A stretch of 64,000 nucleotides of DNA from Synchiropus splendidus (GCF_027744825.2 NC_071345.1:3731501-3795500), one strand, 5' to 3'; shown: positions 1-15,163, numbered from the stretch's first letter. A program made the numbers and translations. The notes: generated from the sequence alone by a model not told the origin.

Positions 1-435
1 TGCCAGGGGCCCGGCTTTCTGAGGATTTATGAAGTTATTGATTGACTCATTTGGCTATTACTAACCTTCACAGACTCAGAGAAGCATAATAAAGTTTTTC
101 TGGCGCTCGTGCCTGTGTGTGTGTTTGTTCCTTAAATTATTATTTTCATTTTGGTTTTGTGCCGACACCACAAAATATGACTCTGCTAATTTTTAATTTT
201 TAATCTGGACAGAGCTGGGAAATAAATGCTTCTGTCCAACATGGCCGTGGTAAATAATTAAAATTGAAAATTGATTGTTTGCACCAGAGCTGGGATTTAT
301 GGGATCGGGGCTCTACCGCACCCCCGGGGGACCCACTCCCATGTCTGCACACACCGGCCACGTTCCCGTGTGCTAAGCATTTTTTCACATTATTCTCCAC
401 CTAATATGCTAAGGAGAGAGTGTGTGAGTGGGGGA

Positions 436-474
436 TGGAAGGAAGGAAGGAGGGTGGGTTGGAGGGAGGGAGGT
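436..474 (+). repeat. GGAA/GGGA purine-rich low-complexity tract
   Basis: Tandem GGAAGGAAGG units run into GGAGGGAGGG. This is simple-sequence DNA with four or more G runs close together on the plus strand. Confidence 0.7.
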
Positions 475-3400
475 GCAGAGCAGAGGTATGCTTTCTTAGA
501 TGACCACCATTTTATTTTCAAAACAAAACCTTCATACAGTATCGCTGTAATGTTTATTCCCTGTCAATATGCATCTCAGAGTTTGAAGAAACTGAGCGGA
601 TATTTTCCATTCCAGCAACAGGTGACGTGTGTGCTCCACTATATCGGCGGTGTCTGGCGTTATAATCACTCACGCGCCAAAGACAAACCTCCCATCTGTA
701 GTTACAAAGCGAGAAAACGTCCTCGTCCCCCCAACTCTGGTGGCCCGCGATGTCAGCCCAACCTGACTAATGAACGCTGTGAAAACAAATAATGGTCCTC
801 CGGTTAAATTAATGAGGGAGGAAACGCGCCCGGGCTAACGCTAGTTTTTTATGCCGCTGACCGCCTTTACTGCATGTATGTGGGTGTTCACCATAATGAT
901 AATTCACTTCATGTAGCCCGGCGCATCAAGATGAATCTCCTCAGTCGCCTGTGGCTCGTGGTTTCATGGCGTATTTCCTCAATGTGGCGTCACTTCAGGC
1001 TAAAGAAAAATGGCCATTTCGCTGCAATAGTGGTCCAGCTTTTGTTCGGGTTTGATCACTAGTGTGCAGTCTCATATTTTCTCTTCAGAATCCCCCTGAT
1101 AAGCCTGTTTTTTTTGGTGCATGGATTTACTTTTCGGGGAAAAAACACATCAAACACAGCCCATACTAAGGTCTTGTAATGAGTCCAAAAAAATCGGATT
1201 GATGTTTTATACGTGTATTTAAAATACAACTCTGGAAACACAAAGGTTGGGATTTTAATCAAGGCAATATTTTGTTTGACAGGAAGTGAGCGTTTTGTCA
1301 CAGAACGCCATTCACCTTCCGTCTCTTGTGAAGGCATCTCTGAGTCTTGGTCCTAGCCTCATACTGAAGCATGGTAAGTGGATGGAAGTAGCTTTGCTAG
1401 CTTTGCTTGTGGATCAACGTCGTGTCTTTTTGTAGATGTGATATGTGTTTGGAACTGTTTCGTTGACCTCGGTCATTCAGTTTTGGGGGTCCACAGAGGC
1501 AGCTTGGATCAAAACATTCAATTTTTAACATGCTCATACATTCATTCTCTTCTACTTGTTTCCCAACAATTCAATTTAAAAAGTTCAGTCATGTGATGTA
1601 GTACTTGTTAAAGAAGTTTTTTTTATGTTCCCCCTGCATGAATATTTATAATAATCCAGGTTTCCAGACTCCAACAATGTTGTCATTTACCGGTCAACAA
1701 ACTTTCCACCTTCCCCTCCATACTAAACTCATATTGACCGTGAAAACAGTTTCTATATCTGAACCCCAGTTGCTGCGTGTGAGTAGCGATGACCCGAGTG
1801 AATGGCATTCTACACTGAGGTACAGACAACAGTCAGCCATTCGGTTTGATGCCACAATGCAGTGGCAGAAATTCAGATTTCTTGTCTCCCAGTCGTCGCT
1901 CAGAATGAGCAGCGAGCTAACCTTTGTGGTTCTGACTTAATAATTAAAAGGCAGTGATATGAAGCAGCGCACTGCTGCTTTATTTATGAGTGACGCATGC
2001 AGTGTGAAGTGAATCTGTTGAAACCAGACGAGTCCTTGATCCTTGACATAAGGGCTTGGGTTTTTTTCTTGACTTATTTTAATATCAGTGCTGAGACAGG
2101 ATCGCCCGACCCATGATTCCAGACCGCACACACACGGCTGCACGGGATGCTGGGAAATGTGACTGTGAAAGCCATAAGTAAAAAAAAGAATTCATGGCAA
2201 CAAGTGTGGATTAAGTAACAGCAACACAGATGCCCTTTTTTAGTCTTGGAAATTGAATTCTCTAGTTACGAGAGCGTTTTGAAAATGTGTTACTGGATAT
2301 AAAATGGACAAATTAACCCCAAAAAAATGTAATTTCAGCCCCATTATTTTATAAATTCTTCTGTTTTCTTCTGTGATCAGAGCAGTATGACCTGCCTTTT
2401 CTTCAGCATTCTACAGCATTTAAATTGGGTGTAATATCCCTTCAGATCAGCTGCATATATCCCTCTGCTGACGACACAAAAAAAGGCTAAAACCATTTCT
2501 GCCACATCCACTATCCACCGCGGAGGACACCTGAAGAAATCAATTACTGGGCGAACGTGTCGAGGTGCTGGCAAAAGCCCATATATTTGTGAGAGGAATT
2601 ATTTAGGAGAGGATGAAGGAGGTATAAGGTGGTCAGGCGCCTGAGGCTGCGAGTGGTTAGCATGGTCAAGGCGTTAATCCCTGACTCAGCCTCACAATCC
2701 TCACCAGCTGTAGGATTCCTGTTAGAGGTTAGAACTTAGGAACAATGCGCAACTGCGGACCAAAAAAAAACAATATTATTATGAGAGAGCTGTCATGCTA
2801 TTCTAAAGATAGATGTGGAGCATGTTTGTGTGTGGCACAAACAAGTAAGCGACTTTGTATAAGTGTAAAAATATGGAGAGAGAAAACAGCCACCTTTGTT
2901 AATACACCTGTGCGGCATATGCAGAACACACTCACATATGGCTTCTCCCCCATCTCAGGACACAGTTGTCAGATGAAACCATTGTTTACGACTCAGTGTC
3001 ACCTCAAGGTTCATCCGAACCTGAAACAGGCCTGAGTGTTAGGTTGGATGTTATTTTAAGCCCCCCAAAAGTGCGCTTCTCCATGAAGCTGCTGCATTTC
3101 AGCACCATGGACAGCGACCACCACTTGCTCTGTGAAAGGCCAGAGCCACTCGCAAGTGATTTTGCTGGGGTTTGGCGCGCACGCAGGAGTTGTTCAGATT
3201 TTCCTCCGAGCATGTGCGAGCCGTTCATCTGGGTTTTCAAGTATTCTCCTTGATGGTGATGAGCACTTGCCATGTACATCGATTCTCCGTCTAGAGAGGA
3301 AGCTTTTCTTTCTTCTCTCCAATGTAGAGGGAGGAGAACCAGAAGGATGTGGGTCAGAGAGGGGGGCACCGGTGCCTTCCTCCAGGTCTCAAGACATGAA

Positions 3401-3550
3401 ATATCCATACTTAGGAGGAGCATGCAAAACTTGCAAACTTCCAGCGGCTTCCTGACTTAACCCAGTGGATCTGTTCATGCCTGTGTTTGTTGGCAGCGCC
3501 ATGTTTATATCCGCTTCGTAAAGCTGTGATGAAACAGAGGTTTAAAACGC

Positions 3551-3575
3551 ACTCTCTCTCTCTCTCACACACACC
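3551..3575. repeat. (CT)n(CA)n compound microsatellite
   Basis: Seven to eight CT dinucleotides are followed directly by CA dinucleotides, a short compound repeat. Confidence 0.8.
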
Positions 3576-3599
3576 CAGTGATACCAACACTCTTCCCCT

Positions 3600-3745
3600 C
3601 CACGTAATGATCTCTCGTATCAGAGCTTCTATTAATAGCTAATAGTGGCCCATTAGCATGCGTGGAATCCTCCCTTGCACTATTAATAGGACATGTCCAA
3701 ATCACTGCTGTCGCATTAGCAGCTAACCGCTACTGCAAGGGGAGT
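3600..3745. promoter_or_regulatory. Candidate conserved non-coding element (ATTA-rich)
   Basis: The 10-bp palindrome CTATTAATAG occurs twice (3629-3638 and 3680-3689), with further CATTAG/ATTA cores around it. Clustered homeodomain-type ATTA/TAAT cores in non-repetitive mixed-GC DNA are typical of vertebrate developmental enhancers. Function is inferred; only cross-species alignment can establish conservation. Confidence 0.25.
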
Positions 3746-4671
3746 TTAAGTGTTGCTAACCGAGCGTGCCTGGTTTATTATGCCTTATGTGAATAATAAA
3801 ATACCTCTCGCTCTCGTCCTCACTCTCTCCTCCTCTCCTCCTACAGACCTGGTTTCTTGACACCCGCACCAGTCGCGTGCACACATACACCAGTGAAGAA
3901 CACTGTTTAAACACAGTCGTACATTCAATGGCCATGTGAGTGAAATACGCCACCAGTTTTAAAACAGATATAGATATAAATAGATTTAAAAACATCTATT
4001 TTTCCCGATGACGATTTAGCCCAGCTTTATGTTGTTATTCTCCCACATGAAACTACATTTATATCCTCTCACTTCTATCCCGAAAACATATTTCTGCCTC
4101 CTTCAAACTATGTTTCCGTCTTCGCTTCATGTTCTCCCGCGCTGCTACCCTCCCCGCGCCTGGTGCCCCCGTGGGACTCACTTCTCCTGTTAGACACCAA
4201 TAAGCAAAGAACAAGAGGCACGGAGTCGTAAATGTCTTGCTAAACTGTATGTTTTTCTTCTTCTCACTGTTTTTGGAGCAGCTCCCATTACGTTTAGTTC
4301 CACGCAGGTACCTGTTTGTTTCATGTCTGCTGCCTGTCGTTTTACGTTCGCGCCTCTCTGTCAGCGGGACGATTTCTCCCGACGTTGACTGTGACAAATA
4401 TTAGTTTGCGGAAAAGCAAGAGGTAATTGTTTCAAGATCCAAACCAGATGTCACAAGTTTTGATCTGTATTAAAGCTTTCAATACTTAGAACCCAGACAG
4501 AGCAGCCCTCTGCCAAGCTGCTCATTTCCACCTTTATTCCGATGTTATTGACCTGCATTTGTTGTTCATTTTCAGTAGCCTCTTTCTTGTCAGGTGGTAT
4601 CGGAACGTCCAAGTGTTAGCAGTCTGGGAGCACGGCCTGATGGATCGATATGTTCAATTTCTCTGCCAATT

Positions 4672-4906
4672 TAGGTTGAATACATCCAACTTACGACTTG
4701 TTCGACTTACGTCCATCTGTACTTACGACCACGGCCAGCGATGTTTTTTTTTTTTAATTCAATGTCTGGCACCACAGGATCTCACTCTCTACAGTAGCAC
4801 CTATCACCCTCGCGTTGGCCATTTTGAATGGCAGTCGACCTATGTCCAACCTGTCTTATGACATTGTTGGTCGAAACCAATCCCAGTCGTAAGTCGGATG
4901 TTACTG
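4672..4906. mobile_element. Degenerate pogo/Tigger-like MITE (same family as 57.39 kb)
   Basis: The right end reads as the reverse complement of CAGTAACATCCGACTTACG, and the left end has a decayed version (ACATCCAACTTACGAC). The interior shares long blocks with the 57393-57652 element in inverse orientation, for example CTCGCGTTGGCCATTTTGAA and TTCAATGTCTGGCACCACAG. It carries no transposase frame, so it is a non-autonomous element. Assignment to the TA-targeting pogo/Tigger group rests on the CAGT-type end and the intact sister copy. Confidence 0.75.
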
Positions 4907-5792
4907 TGCTTTATTTCTAACCGAATGACGCGCTCCACTCCCTGTGGTGCATTCGTAGCCTCCATCAATGCAAGAATTGGACCAACAAAAAATTTCAATC
5001 TCTCGTATTGAACATGACATGCCCTCTTAAAATAAATAAAAAATAAATAGGGTCGCGCACGGAGCTGCGCCAACCTTAGCGTCAGCGTCATAATGTTATG
5101 GCTCTCTACATCACACAAAAGTTCCTCAGCTGGAGCGGCGAGTCATCCAGCACCTCAGGGTCTCGCCTCCCGCCAGGACCAGTCCTTCATCCAGGCCTCC
5201 TTGGAATAAGCATTAGCTGATCACCAGGTCAAAGCCCAAAGGCAGGACCTGAAATAGTGGAGGCCCATTCTTTTCCCCGGGAAATTGATTATTGATTTTG
5301 GGGAACAACAGCACCACTGATTGAGGGCGGCAAGAAACAGAAAGTCAGGGGGAGTGAAGGAACACGAGAGAGGCTGAAGGCTCAATCAAGAAGATTGACG
5401 CATGTCGCCGAGAACATATCCAGGACTGGCGTTTGATCCCAGTCTACAATGGCACCACCGCCGTCTTCTTTACTCCGACATTTGATCAGTTTCTAGCCTT
5501 TTATTCTATCAAATGCTTTTCCACTCGACCTCAGTTATCGTAATCATATCTGTTTATTTAGTGCTTATGTGGTCCTGGAGCCTCTGTGAGGTCCACGTTC
5601 CCGCCGCGTTGACAGATCTCTTGCATGTTCCAGCCACTCACGAGCGACTCAGGTTGGGTTTAATCTTATAATGGCTGGGAGAAGGCCTCCTTAAAGCAAA
5701 TCACGAGACATTGACCATAAGACTCATGCATTATTCAGAGTTGCTCTTTTTTTTCATATCACATAACCTCAGCGATGCACCTCCACACACAC

Positions 5793-5830
<38 letters not shown>

Positions 5831-7086
5831 GCTGGCTGATTTGCAAGAAGAGAAGAGAACACACAGGTTTGTCTTTCTATCTCAGTGAGGACCGGCCATG
5901 ACATAATGCTTTCCCCAGCTTCTCACCCTTAACTTAACCGTCCAAAACAGATCAACCTTAAGCTTACATAAAAACATCCTTCAACACAGTAACACCACAA
6001 CATTGTGTCACTATTTAGTGTCCAGAAATCATTGTTTTGAGGTTGTGAGGCTCTAAAAATCGGACTATGATCTCACTCCGCAGAGTCCGATACACCAGTG
6101 ACAGCTACATTAAACAATGAGTCTGTGAGTTATTCGGAAAACAAGGAGGACAAAAGTGTGTAGTCAACACAGACCACTAATCACGAAGCCATTTATTTCA
6201 GCAAGTGTTCGATACACTGTGACTTAAACTTCACGTTTGAATTGATGTTGAAGTTATGGTTTGCAGGTGCTGAAATACATGCTAACCTCTCAAAACAGAA
6301 CAAGCTAGTGTGTGTCTTGGTTAGTACTTATGGCTTTGACTGAGGTGTTTTCATCCAGTTCTGGGTGGAGATATGATAAATTGATAAGTGTTTTGATCAG
6401 AGTTTACCGCGCTCAAACATTAATTTCAGTAATGTCTTCATTGAGTACGTTTGAATGCACGTGCAGACCGTGTGTGTTCAGCATTACACAGCACATTGCA
6501 GCAACAGAATGAGACCATTGAAGTGTGTGTCCATGTCACAGTTACAAATGTTGCAGTATGGATGGATGAAAGACTGACATCTGCTTTACACTGCCTTACA
6601 TTTAGGTTGGTCAGGTGTTCCTCAAAAAGCACCAGGCCAGTCCCAAATATATCTGTTTTCAGAGCTGCCCGAGGTTCTTAAAAAGTTGCCTTCTGAATTA
6701 AGTAGTCATGATTTATTTTTTTGTATTAATTTTGAAGTGGTGTTGACCATTATGTACATGGGGATTGTATGTAAAACTAAGACAGGAATTTAAATGGCCT
6801 TGAAACTTCTGTTTTAAAAGCCCTAAACTGATCTCATTCATACCAAGAATGTCTGTCCAGAAGCAATAGGAGCCAATGTGACCCCTGCCCCCTCCCCAAA
6901 GTAGCTGGGATCACTCTCTTTAAGGGAAAAAGTACTAACAAACTAACTAACAAATATACAATGGACATCTTGAAAGGGCCTTTTGGTGTAGTATGTCTAA
7001 AAAATAAAGCTCTTTTTTTTATTTTATTAATCTGTATATAGAGAGGAACTCACTCAAGTATTGACTCCTTTATAACAGAAATATCA
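4907..7086. other. Gene-free stretch with one CA microsatellite
   Basis: No exon, RNA gene or transposon end is recognised. Besides the CA repeat at 5784-5832, this is unique-looking non-coding DNA. Confidence 0.55.
5784..5832. repeat. (CA)n microsatellite
   Basis: About 23 CA units with two CG interruptions, ending in CGCGC. Confidence 0.95.
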
Positions 7087-7089
7087 TAT

Positions 7090-7134
7090 ATAGATAGATC
7101 GATAGATAGATGGATAGATAGATGGATAGATATC
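7090..7134. repeat. (GATA)n/(GATG) microsatellite
   Basis: Tandem TAGA units are interrupted by GATC and GATG variants. The interruptions suggest an old array. Confidence 0.9.
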
Positions 7135-7685
7135 ATTATTTTTGTTCCCCAGGTTACCAGCTTGTGTGCAGGAGCAAAAAAGCAAGTGCTCCAACAAGCC
7201 TCATTTTGGGACTAAATCAGAGGATATAAACATGTAACAAACTCTCATTGACAGTGCTACCAGCGAAAGTGACACATATGCTTTTTTTTGTCATGAAGCT
7301 ACATTTAAGTCGAGAGTAAAAAAATGCAGTCCACGAGCCCATTCATTTTTTGTCTGGATATTTCCCAGTTTTTATTATGATTGTGTTTTTTTTGTTTATT
7401 TAAAAGATCCTCTCCAACGAATGATTCCAGCCATACTTTATACTTATTTTTGGCTGCACCGCAGAATGACGTCCCGATTCAAGAGACAGCTTAACGCCAT
7501 TCCGCCTGAGGGGACACTTAAAAACACATGAATGTGACCCGACCCAGACACAAAGAGATGACACCATGCACACAAACACACACAGGTTTCTGAGGGGAGG
7601 CAGACACAAACATAGACAACGCGGACATTGGACTGACTGGGAAAGGTGTTTGATGCATGCATAAATACACTGGTGCATGCATGGT

Positions 7686-7688
<3 letters not shown>

Positions 7689-7716
<28 letters not shown>
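7689..7716. repeat. (CA)n microsatellite
   Basis: About 14 uninterrupted CA units. Cysteine/valine-rich frames across this block on the minus strand are translations of the repeat. Confidence 0.95.
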
Positions 7717-8016
7717 CTTAATTGGCCCACCAAGCATCACTTAAGAAGCCTTTGAGACAGAGTGTGAGATAGACGTGGAGGAGGTAAATTTAGGGGGGTG
7801 TTACAGGGGTGGCAGCGAAAGGAAAGGCATCTTGGAGAGAAGGAGGAGATTGGGAAGAGAGGGAGGGCAGAAGGTAGGAGAGGAGAGAAAGAAAGCTCTG
7901 TATATTTCTGGGGGTAATTACAGATGCAGATTTGCGTTGCCACTTGCAACATGGCTGAATTCATTTCCATCTTCGCTCTGCCCTTCGCGGGAGCCCCCTG
8001 GGGAGATGAAGACACA

Positions 8017-8020
<4 letters not shown>

Positions 8021-8050
<30 letters not shown>
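8021..8050. repeat. (TG)15 microsatellite
   Basis: Fifteen uninterrupted TG dinucleotides. Confidence 0.95.
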
Positions 8051-8053
<3 letters not shown>

Positions 8054-8630
8054 CAAATCTGGGAATCTGCATAACAAGCCGGGATAGAAAGCAGGAAAAT
8101 GGGAGAAGACTGTGACGGAGATGGCGTGCTGAGGAGCAGGAAGCCACAAATGTTTTTACATTTAAGAACTCATTTAAATGACTCGACAATGCTCTTGTGG
8201 CCGTGCATTATACTAGGAAAACAGGAATATATTATTAATTACTCTGTCAATACGTTGTATTAGCTGCGTTAATAAAACAGTTGTAGTAATGTTGGAGTCA
8301 ATTCACAATTTTACTTTCGCTTTATTTTAGCATGATGCATCCAAACAATAAAAACTGAAGAAAAGAAAAGTTTTCTGAAATATACATATTTTTTATTATA
8401 TAAAAACACTAAAGATTTTTGCTTATTTGTTATTGAAGAAAACAATAAGGCTAAAAAGTCTCTTTTTGGTTCCTCTATATCATTTTGAAATGAAATAAAA
8501 TGAGGATTATTGGAAGAGTGACAAATATTTTCTTTTTCTATGTAACATCCGGACACAATTTCATATTAAATATATTAATGAGACTTTTTTAAGGGGCACA
8601 AACCATCACCAAAAATGTATGTTTAATAGC

Positions 8631-10220
<1,590 letters not shown>

Positions 10221-10652
10221 ACTGATGCACCAGACACGTGGCAGCTAGGATGAGAACAACAACAACAAACATGGAGGAATCCCTGAACAAAAGCAAACAA
10301 AAGCATCTGTTTGCTTTGGTTCAGGGAGGTTTTTCACTACACAATGTCCAGGGTTTCCACTACTCTGAATGGACTTGAAATTCTTATAACATTGAAATAC
10401 TTATACAAATATTTTCAAGACGTTAAAAGAGCTTTAGTTTAAATACCGTGATATAAAAACTTGAATATGTAATGAACAATATTCTGTTGTTTAAATGTAT
10501 GTATGGCTCCATCATTTGATTCAGTAACATACCAAATTCATTCACATTGACAAATGTGGCTTCTTGTGGTAAATATTCTGATACCATTAAACTGCGATGA
10601 ATTGAGATTAATTCATCATTACATTATTTTTTTAATCGAATCCCAGCCCTAA
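10221..10652 (+). repeat. Dispersed repeat family A, copy 1
   Basis: This roughly 430-bp block recurs as its reverse complement at 17970-18409, with shared runs such as GTTACTGAATCAAATGATGG (in reverse complement here). One end carries an internal hairpin at 10281-10326, where CCCTGAACAAAAGCAAAC pairs with GTTTGCTTTGGTTCAGGG around a 10-base loop. The other end is AT-rich and finishes in a GATTCGATT-like segment (here read as AATCGAATCCCAGCCC). It has no coding frame. It may be a non-autonomous DNA transposon, but I saw no clear terminal repeats or target duplication. Confidence 0.8.
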
Positions 10653-12084
10653 TTTCTATATAACTGCATCTTTTTATACAGCAAGTGAGTAGTGACCACA
10701 CCCTATTAGAAATCATTATTTACTCTGATATTTTATGCTTAAACAGCCCAAAATGGAAAGGCTCTTGTAGAAACAACACGTTGCAAGCCTCCCCTCAACT
10801 GAGCTCGTGGTATTTCTCTCGATATTATTCTTAGAAATGTGAGTACACTGCCATCTAACTTTGGTTAGTCTTTTGAAAACCACCCAAAGGCCTCGTCAAC
10901 TCTGCCATATCAGCCGTTTCATCTACCATCTGGGGGCGATTCATCCAGGAACCGTCCAGCCAGGCTCCATTACTCCCAGACAAGCTATGAAATTGCCATT
11001 ATGTGTGTGCACGCATGTGAGAGGAATTTGTCAACCATCAGGCCTTTTACCTGCCAGCAGAGAGGCTTGGAGGGTGACGCGCTCAGACGCTGGCTTAGGA
11101 TGCGTTTTGGAAATCTGGAAATGAACAACAATAGGGACGACTGAAGCCGCAGCTCTAAGATACGGCGACAAACAGCAAATGAATAGCATTGTAATGGCAA
11201 AGAAATAGACTCATTTTGAATGAAGACAAAAGCTGGAGAGAAACCAGACGAAATTTCACTGATACTCCATCCTAAGATTCAAGTTTGTCTTGGACCATTA
11301 GACCGGGGTGCTTAGTACCAAGGAGTCCAAGCTAGCTAGGAACTAGCTGTGTCTTAATGCAACACTTTTATATTGTATGTGATATGTTTTCCCGAAGTCG
11401 TCGTACAATAACGTTCACCCGTATTCAGTTTCTGGGCTGCATTTTCTACTTCTACTCCACCACTCCAGGAGCAGCTACCCGACACGGCAACATTCCTTGT
11501 GGTCCACCCCACTACGTCATTTCTACACAAGGACAAGACTTTTTGAAAGACGGAAATGTAAAGGCTGCAAACTCGCCTCCTGGAAAAGTGCAGCGTAACC
11601 CACTCACACGTGTCATTCGCCATAAACCCCCCCCTAAAAACAAAGAAAAGTTGGCTTGAAATCAGTTTCGGTCAATTGTTGTTGTTACCTAATGTCACTT
11701 ACCCCGACATCTTCGTACGTGAACTCCAAACCAGCTAATTTATGGAGACGCATTTAGATTTTCTAAGAATTTAAAAACAATTTTATCGATATTAACTCAA
11801 CATCTGTTGAAGAGCGGTGTCCAAACTGTTCCAGAAAAGACAGCTCCAACGCCACTGGTTTAACTGGTTTTCATGCTCTGTGTTTTCATTGCCGATTCAT
11901 ATTTTCCTATTTCTGCAATGCCAGTCCAACAGAAAAAAAAAAAAAAAAATCATGTGACCCAGTGCAAGGTGATGCCAGCGGTTTAACCCCAGTTGATAGT
12001 CACTTGTGTTCACTAACTGACATATTATACCCGTCCATTTCAAACAATGTCACTGTTCAAATGCTTTGATGCGTTCTTTATGTC
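10653..12084. other. Gene-free stretch
   Basis: No exon or transposon end is recognised. A poly-A tract of about 18 bases lies at 11932-11949. Open frames on both strands at 11354-11659 overlap each other and show no protein motif. Confidence 0.55.
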
Positions 12085-12460
12085 GGTATTGCTGTTCACC
12101 AATATATCCACCAGGTGGAGCAGCCCAGACTCTAAAGTTTATGACAACTATTGATCATGTACCTCTTGCCCAAAATATGAAACAGAGGCAGCGTTGTTGG
12201 AGGCGGTTGTTGGTGAAGCAATTGTGACTTGAGTATGCAGAATTTCCACCATTGTTATGTCTTCTTTAGCGCTACGTATCGGGTAGTAACAGCAAATCTG
12301 CCCCCCCACGGTTTCCAGTAGTACTGCTCTGTTTGGTCCGTATCTGTAAGCTTTGTGGAAACATGCAGGAATATGGAGGAAATGAAGGCAGAGCACGGAC
12401 GGAAGACTCCGTTTGTATCCGGATCGGAACGTAACATTGCGCATAAATGGGCCTCAAGTT
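12085..12460 (+). repeat. Dispersed repeat family B, copy 1
   Basis: This matches 32305-32675 in the same orientation. Shared blocks include GGTATTGCTGTTCACCAATA, TTTCCACCATTGTTATGTCT and a GAGGAAATGAAGG(C/A)AGAGCAC segment. Between them are substitutions and indels, so the copies are old. Overlapping short open frames on both strands show no recognised domain. Probably a transposon internal region or non-autonomous element of unassigned class. Confidence 0.8.
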
Positions 12461-14919
12461 CTGCCTTAATAGTTTTGAAACATAACGCACATGTACTTCT
12501 ACTTTATTTGGTTCTGAAGAGTTGGGAATTGAAATACGGTTGTGAATTCAGGGCAATCCTTTTCATCACTTGGGCAAAGATCACAAAATGAGGCGACCTC
12601 CTCTCTGCCCCGCCCCCTCCCCTTCAATCTCAACACTGCTAAAACACAACATGACTGTGCTGGTATTTCAGCTGGACCTTTGAGGCGAGCGGCGGCTGAC
12701 GTTATAAATGGCGTGCGGTGGATTATGTCAATACTCGGTGATTGGAGCGAGCCTGCTGAGTTGCTGAAAGGTCAGGGAGGAGCACGCTGCTGATTGTTTT
12801 CCACTGAAGTTTGTCTGATGGGGGTCATTTAGTTGAAAATGTGCTGGAAAGCCCAGTTATCTGTCATCAGGGCGAACTCCTCGACGATTTGTTTGAAAAA
12901 TGAGTTTTTTGCAGGAAGCAGCTGAATACAAAATATGTCATGTGATTAATGTAAAGTTGCACCACAGACTTTCCTTCCTTTTTCCACCCAGATTTCTTTT
13001 TTTTTACACAACTAACTGAATCAAATTGTTCACACATTTAACTGTGGTAAGCGAATGGTATTTGATAAACGTTTCCTGGGTTCTGATTTATACACTGTTT
13101 ATTTCTTTGTTATGAATGAAGTGAGTTGTGGGTCCTGACTGACAAAACGTACCTCATTTTTGCTTTCTTTTTGAATGTTCTTTTCACTCTCTCCCATTTA
13201 TGAATAGGCTTTTATTTGTAAACATAATTTATACTCCAGTTTCCTCGCTACTTAACAAACCGCTCAAAGCCTTTGCATGACTACATTATACGTTCGAAAC
13301 TAGCAAATGTAGTCACTGTAAATTTGTATGTATCTCTTCATTTAATGTAGTACACATTCCTGGACTGTATGTGGCGTTGTAATGCAAACGCTAAAAACAT
13401 AAGGTGGATTGAAGCTTGTGCACAACATGAACGACGCAAACATGCTGTGCATGTTGGTGAAGTCCCACCGCATTATAAATTGTCTGAATATTTTGGAGGA
13501 TCTCGACTGGGAGTCGTGTTGGTCCGAGTCGAGGGCAGAGTCAGCATCATTTTCTGGACTGAAAAGTCCAGTGTGGACCATGTTCATGTGGACTGGCACC
13601 TCTCACCTGCTGTGGTGGGGATCCTGGGGCAGACCCAGCACCGCCACTATGTGTTGAGGTCTCTCTATCAGAGCTGCCTCAGCTATCATGCAAGAGAATA
13701 AATGAAATTTATATCTATTCATCAATTATAGTCCCCTCTTGCCCACTCGACACACGTGTCTCCATGTCTATTTCCCCCCCTCCCCAAGTGAAGCTCTTAG
13801 GTCCAATTTCACATGGAGATGCTTCTTTTGTGATCTATCAGTGAAAGGTGACCTGAAAAGACGGAACATGCAAATGTGGATATTTGCTCTCCCATCCACC
13901 CACATCATTTGGAGAGCCGGTGTGCGCGGTCGCGCTCAAGATGTTCCTTGTTTCGGAGCCTCTTCAAAGGCTTCGAGTGGTGCCCTTTGTGGCCTCCTCG
14001 CCCTCCCCTTTCGCTCCCCCTTCTTTTGTCTTAGCGTTTCATAATTAATAGACCTGGCTCAGAAACAGAGCGCGGAGAGAGGTACCTGAGGCGCGGGGCA
14101 AAGGTCCACTGATGCCCGGCTGAAGTGTCTGCATCTCGCTGCCCTGCTTCAATGGCTGCATGGAAGAGCAGCCGATCAAAGACTTCCACCATCATAGCCC
14201 TCATTCTACTGCGCGGCCATTGAGACGTCCGGCTCCTGCTGCACTCCCCCACTCCTGCTTTTAAACAGGTGCGAACCAATAAGTGACGCGGCTTGGACAC
14301 AGGGTTTAAAAGTGATGTGTCTAAAAGACTTGTTTCTATTTCGCTCCATTTGATTTGAGAAGCACATAGCAGGTAGAATCCATTTGTCTGGGTAAAGGAC
14401 TTTTCTTTTTGTCTTGACAGTGGCGTGAAAGAGCCTATTGACACCCGTCAAACCGTCCGGTGGATTTTATAGCTGGTTCTCAATCACCTGCCGTGTACAG
14501 AGCAGGAACACATGCTACGTATCGATCATCGATCAATGATCAATTAAGCCTGCCATTTGTCCAATTAGATCATTGGGTCCATCCGGAACGTGGCTTGTTT
14601 AGGTGTTTGATCGGAGGCTAGCGGAGGGAATGCACACGCTTGCATCATCGATTAGAAGCGAGTCTTTAAACACTTATCTCATCCACATCAGACCGACGGG
14701 TTTATGCCCAGGAAATATGTGTGTGTGGAGCACTGGTCTAGGGAGCTTCCTTCTGGGCTGGAGGGCCGGTTTCATGGAGTTGAGTATCCTTACAAAGTTG
14801 GGTGAAAAGCCGAAACTTGCTTATAAAATGTCAATACATGTTCTAAGTAGTCTGTTTTAAATATTTTAATACATATTTATTGTGTATTTTTTGAATTTAT
14901 TTTTGGTCTATTATTTACA
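12461..14919. other. Gene-free stretch
   Basis: No convincing exon. A 110-codon plus frame (13369-13701) and a 137-codon minus frame (14031-14444) have no recognisable domain and overlap open frames on other strands or in other phases. An ATCGAT/ATGATC-rich patch lies at about 14520-14545. Confidence 0.5.
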
Positions 14920-14993
14920 GAGCCCTGAAAGTGACATGCATGTGGGTTTTTTTTTTGGATGTGACATACATGACTTTATTGTTTTTACGCCGA

Positions 14994-15163
14994 GATAACA
15001 GTTATCTCAAGATAGAAATGATCTCGAGATAACTGTTATATCGTGATTATTAGTATCTCGAGATCATTTTTATCTCGAGATAACTGTTATCTCGAGATAG
15101 AAATGATCTCGAGATAACTGTTATATCATGATTATTAGTATTTCGAGATCATTTTTATCTCGA
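14994..15163. repeat. Array 1: two tandem 85-bp palindrome-rich units
   Basis: Two direct units (14994-15078 and 15079-15163) each contain, in order, an AACAGTT/AACTGTTATCTC segment, AGAAATGATCTCGAGAT, a TTATATC(G/A)TGATTATTAG spacer and ATCATTTTTATCTCGA. The 12-bp palindrome TATCTCGAGATA and its GATCTCGAGATA variant dominate. Confidence 0.85.

Larger units (their letters stand above)
1..4670. other. Gene-free stretch, mostly unique sequence
   Basis: No coding exon is recognisable: open frames here are short, lack known motifs and occur on both strands at the rate expected by chance. It holds a purine-rich GGAA/GGGA tract (436-474), a short (CT)n(CA)n run (3551-3575) and a candidate regulatory block (3600-3745), listed separately. 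The rest is ordinary mixed-composition non-coding DNA. Confidence 0.6.

Noticed and set aside
13369..13701. 110-codon plus frame as an exon
   Set aside because: No known motif, opposite-strand frame equally open, no repeat partner and no clear splice context.
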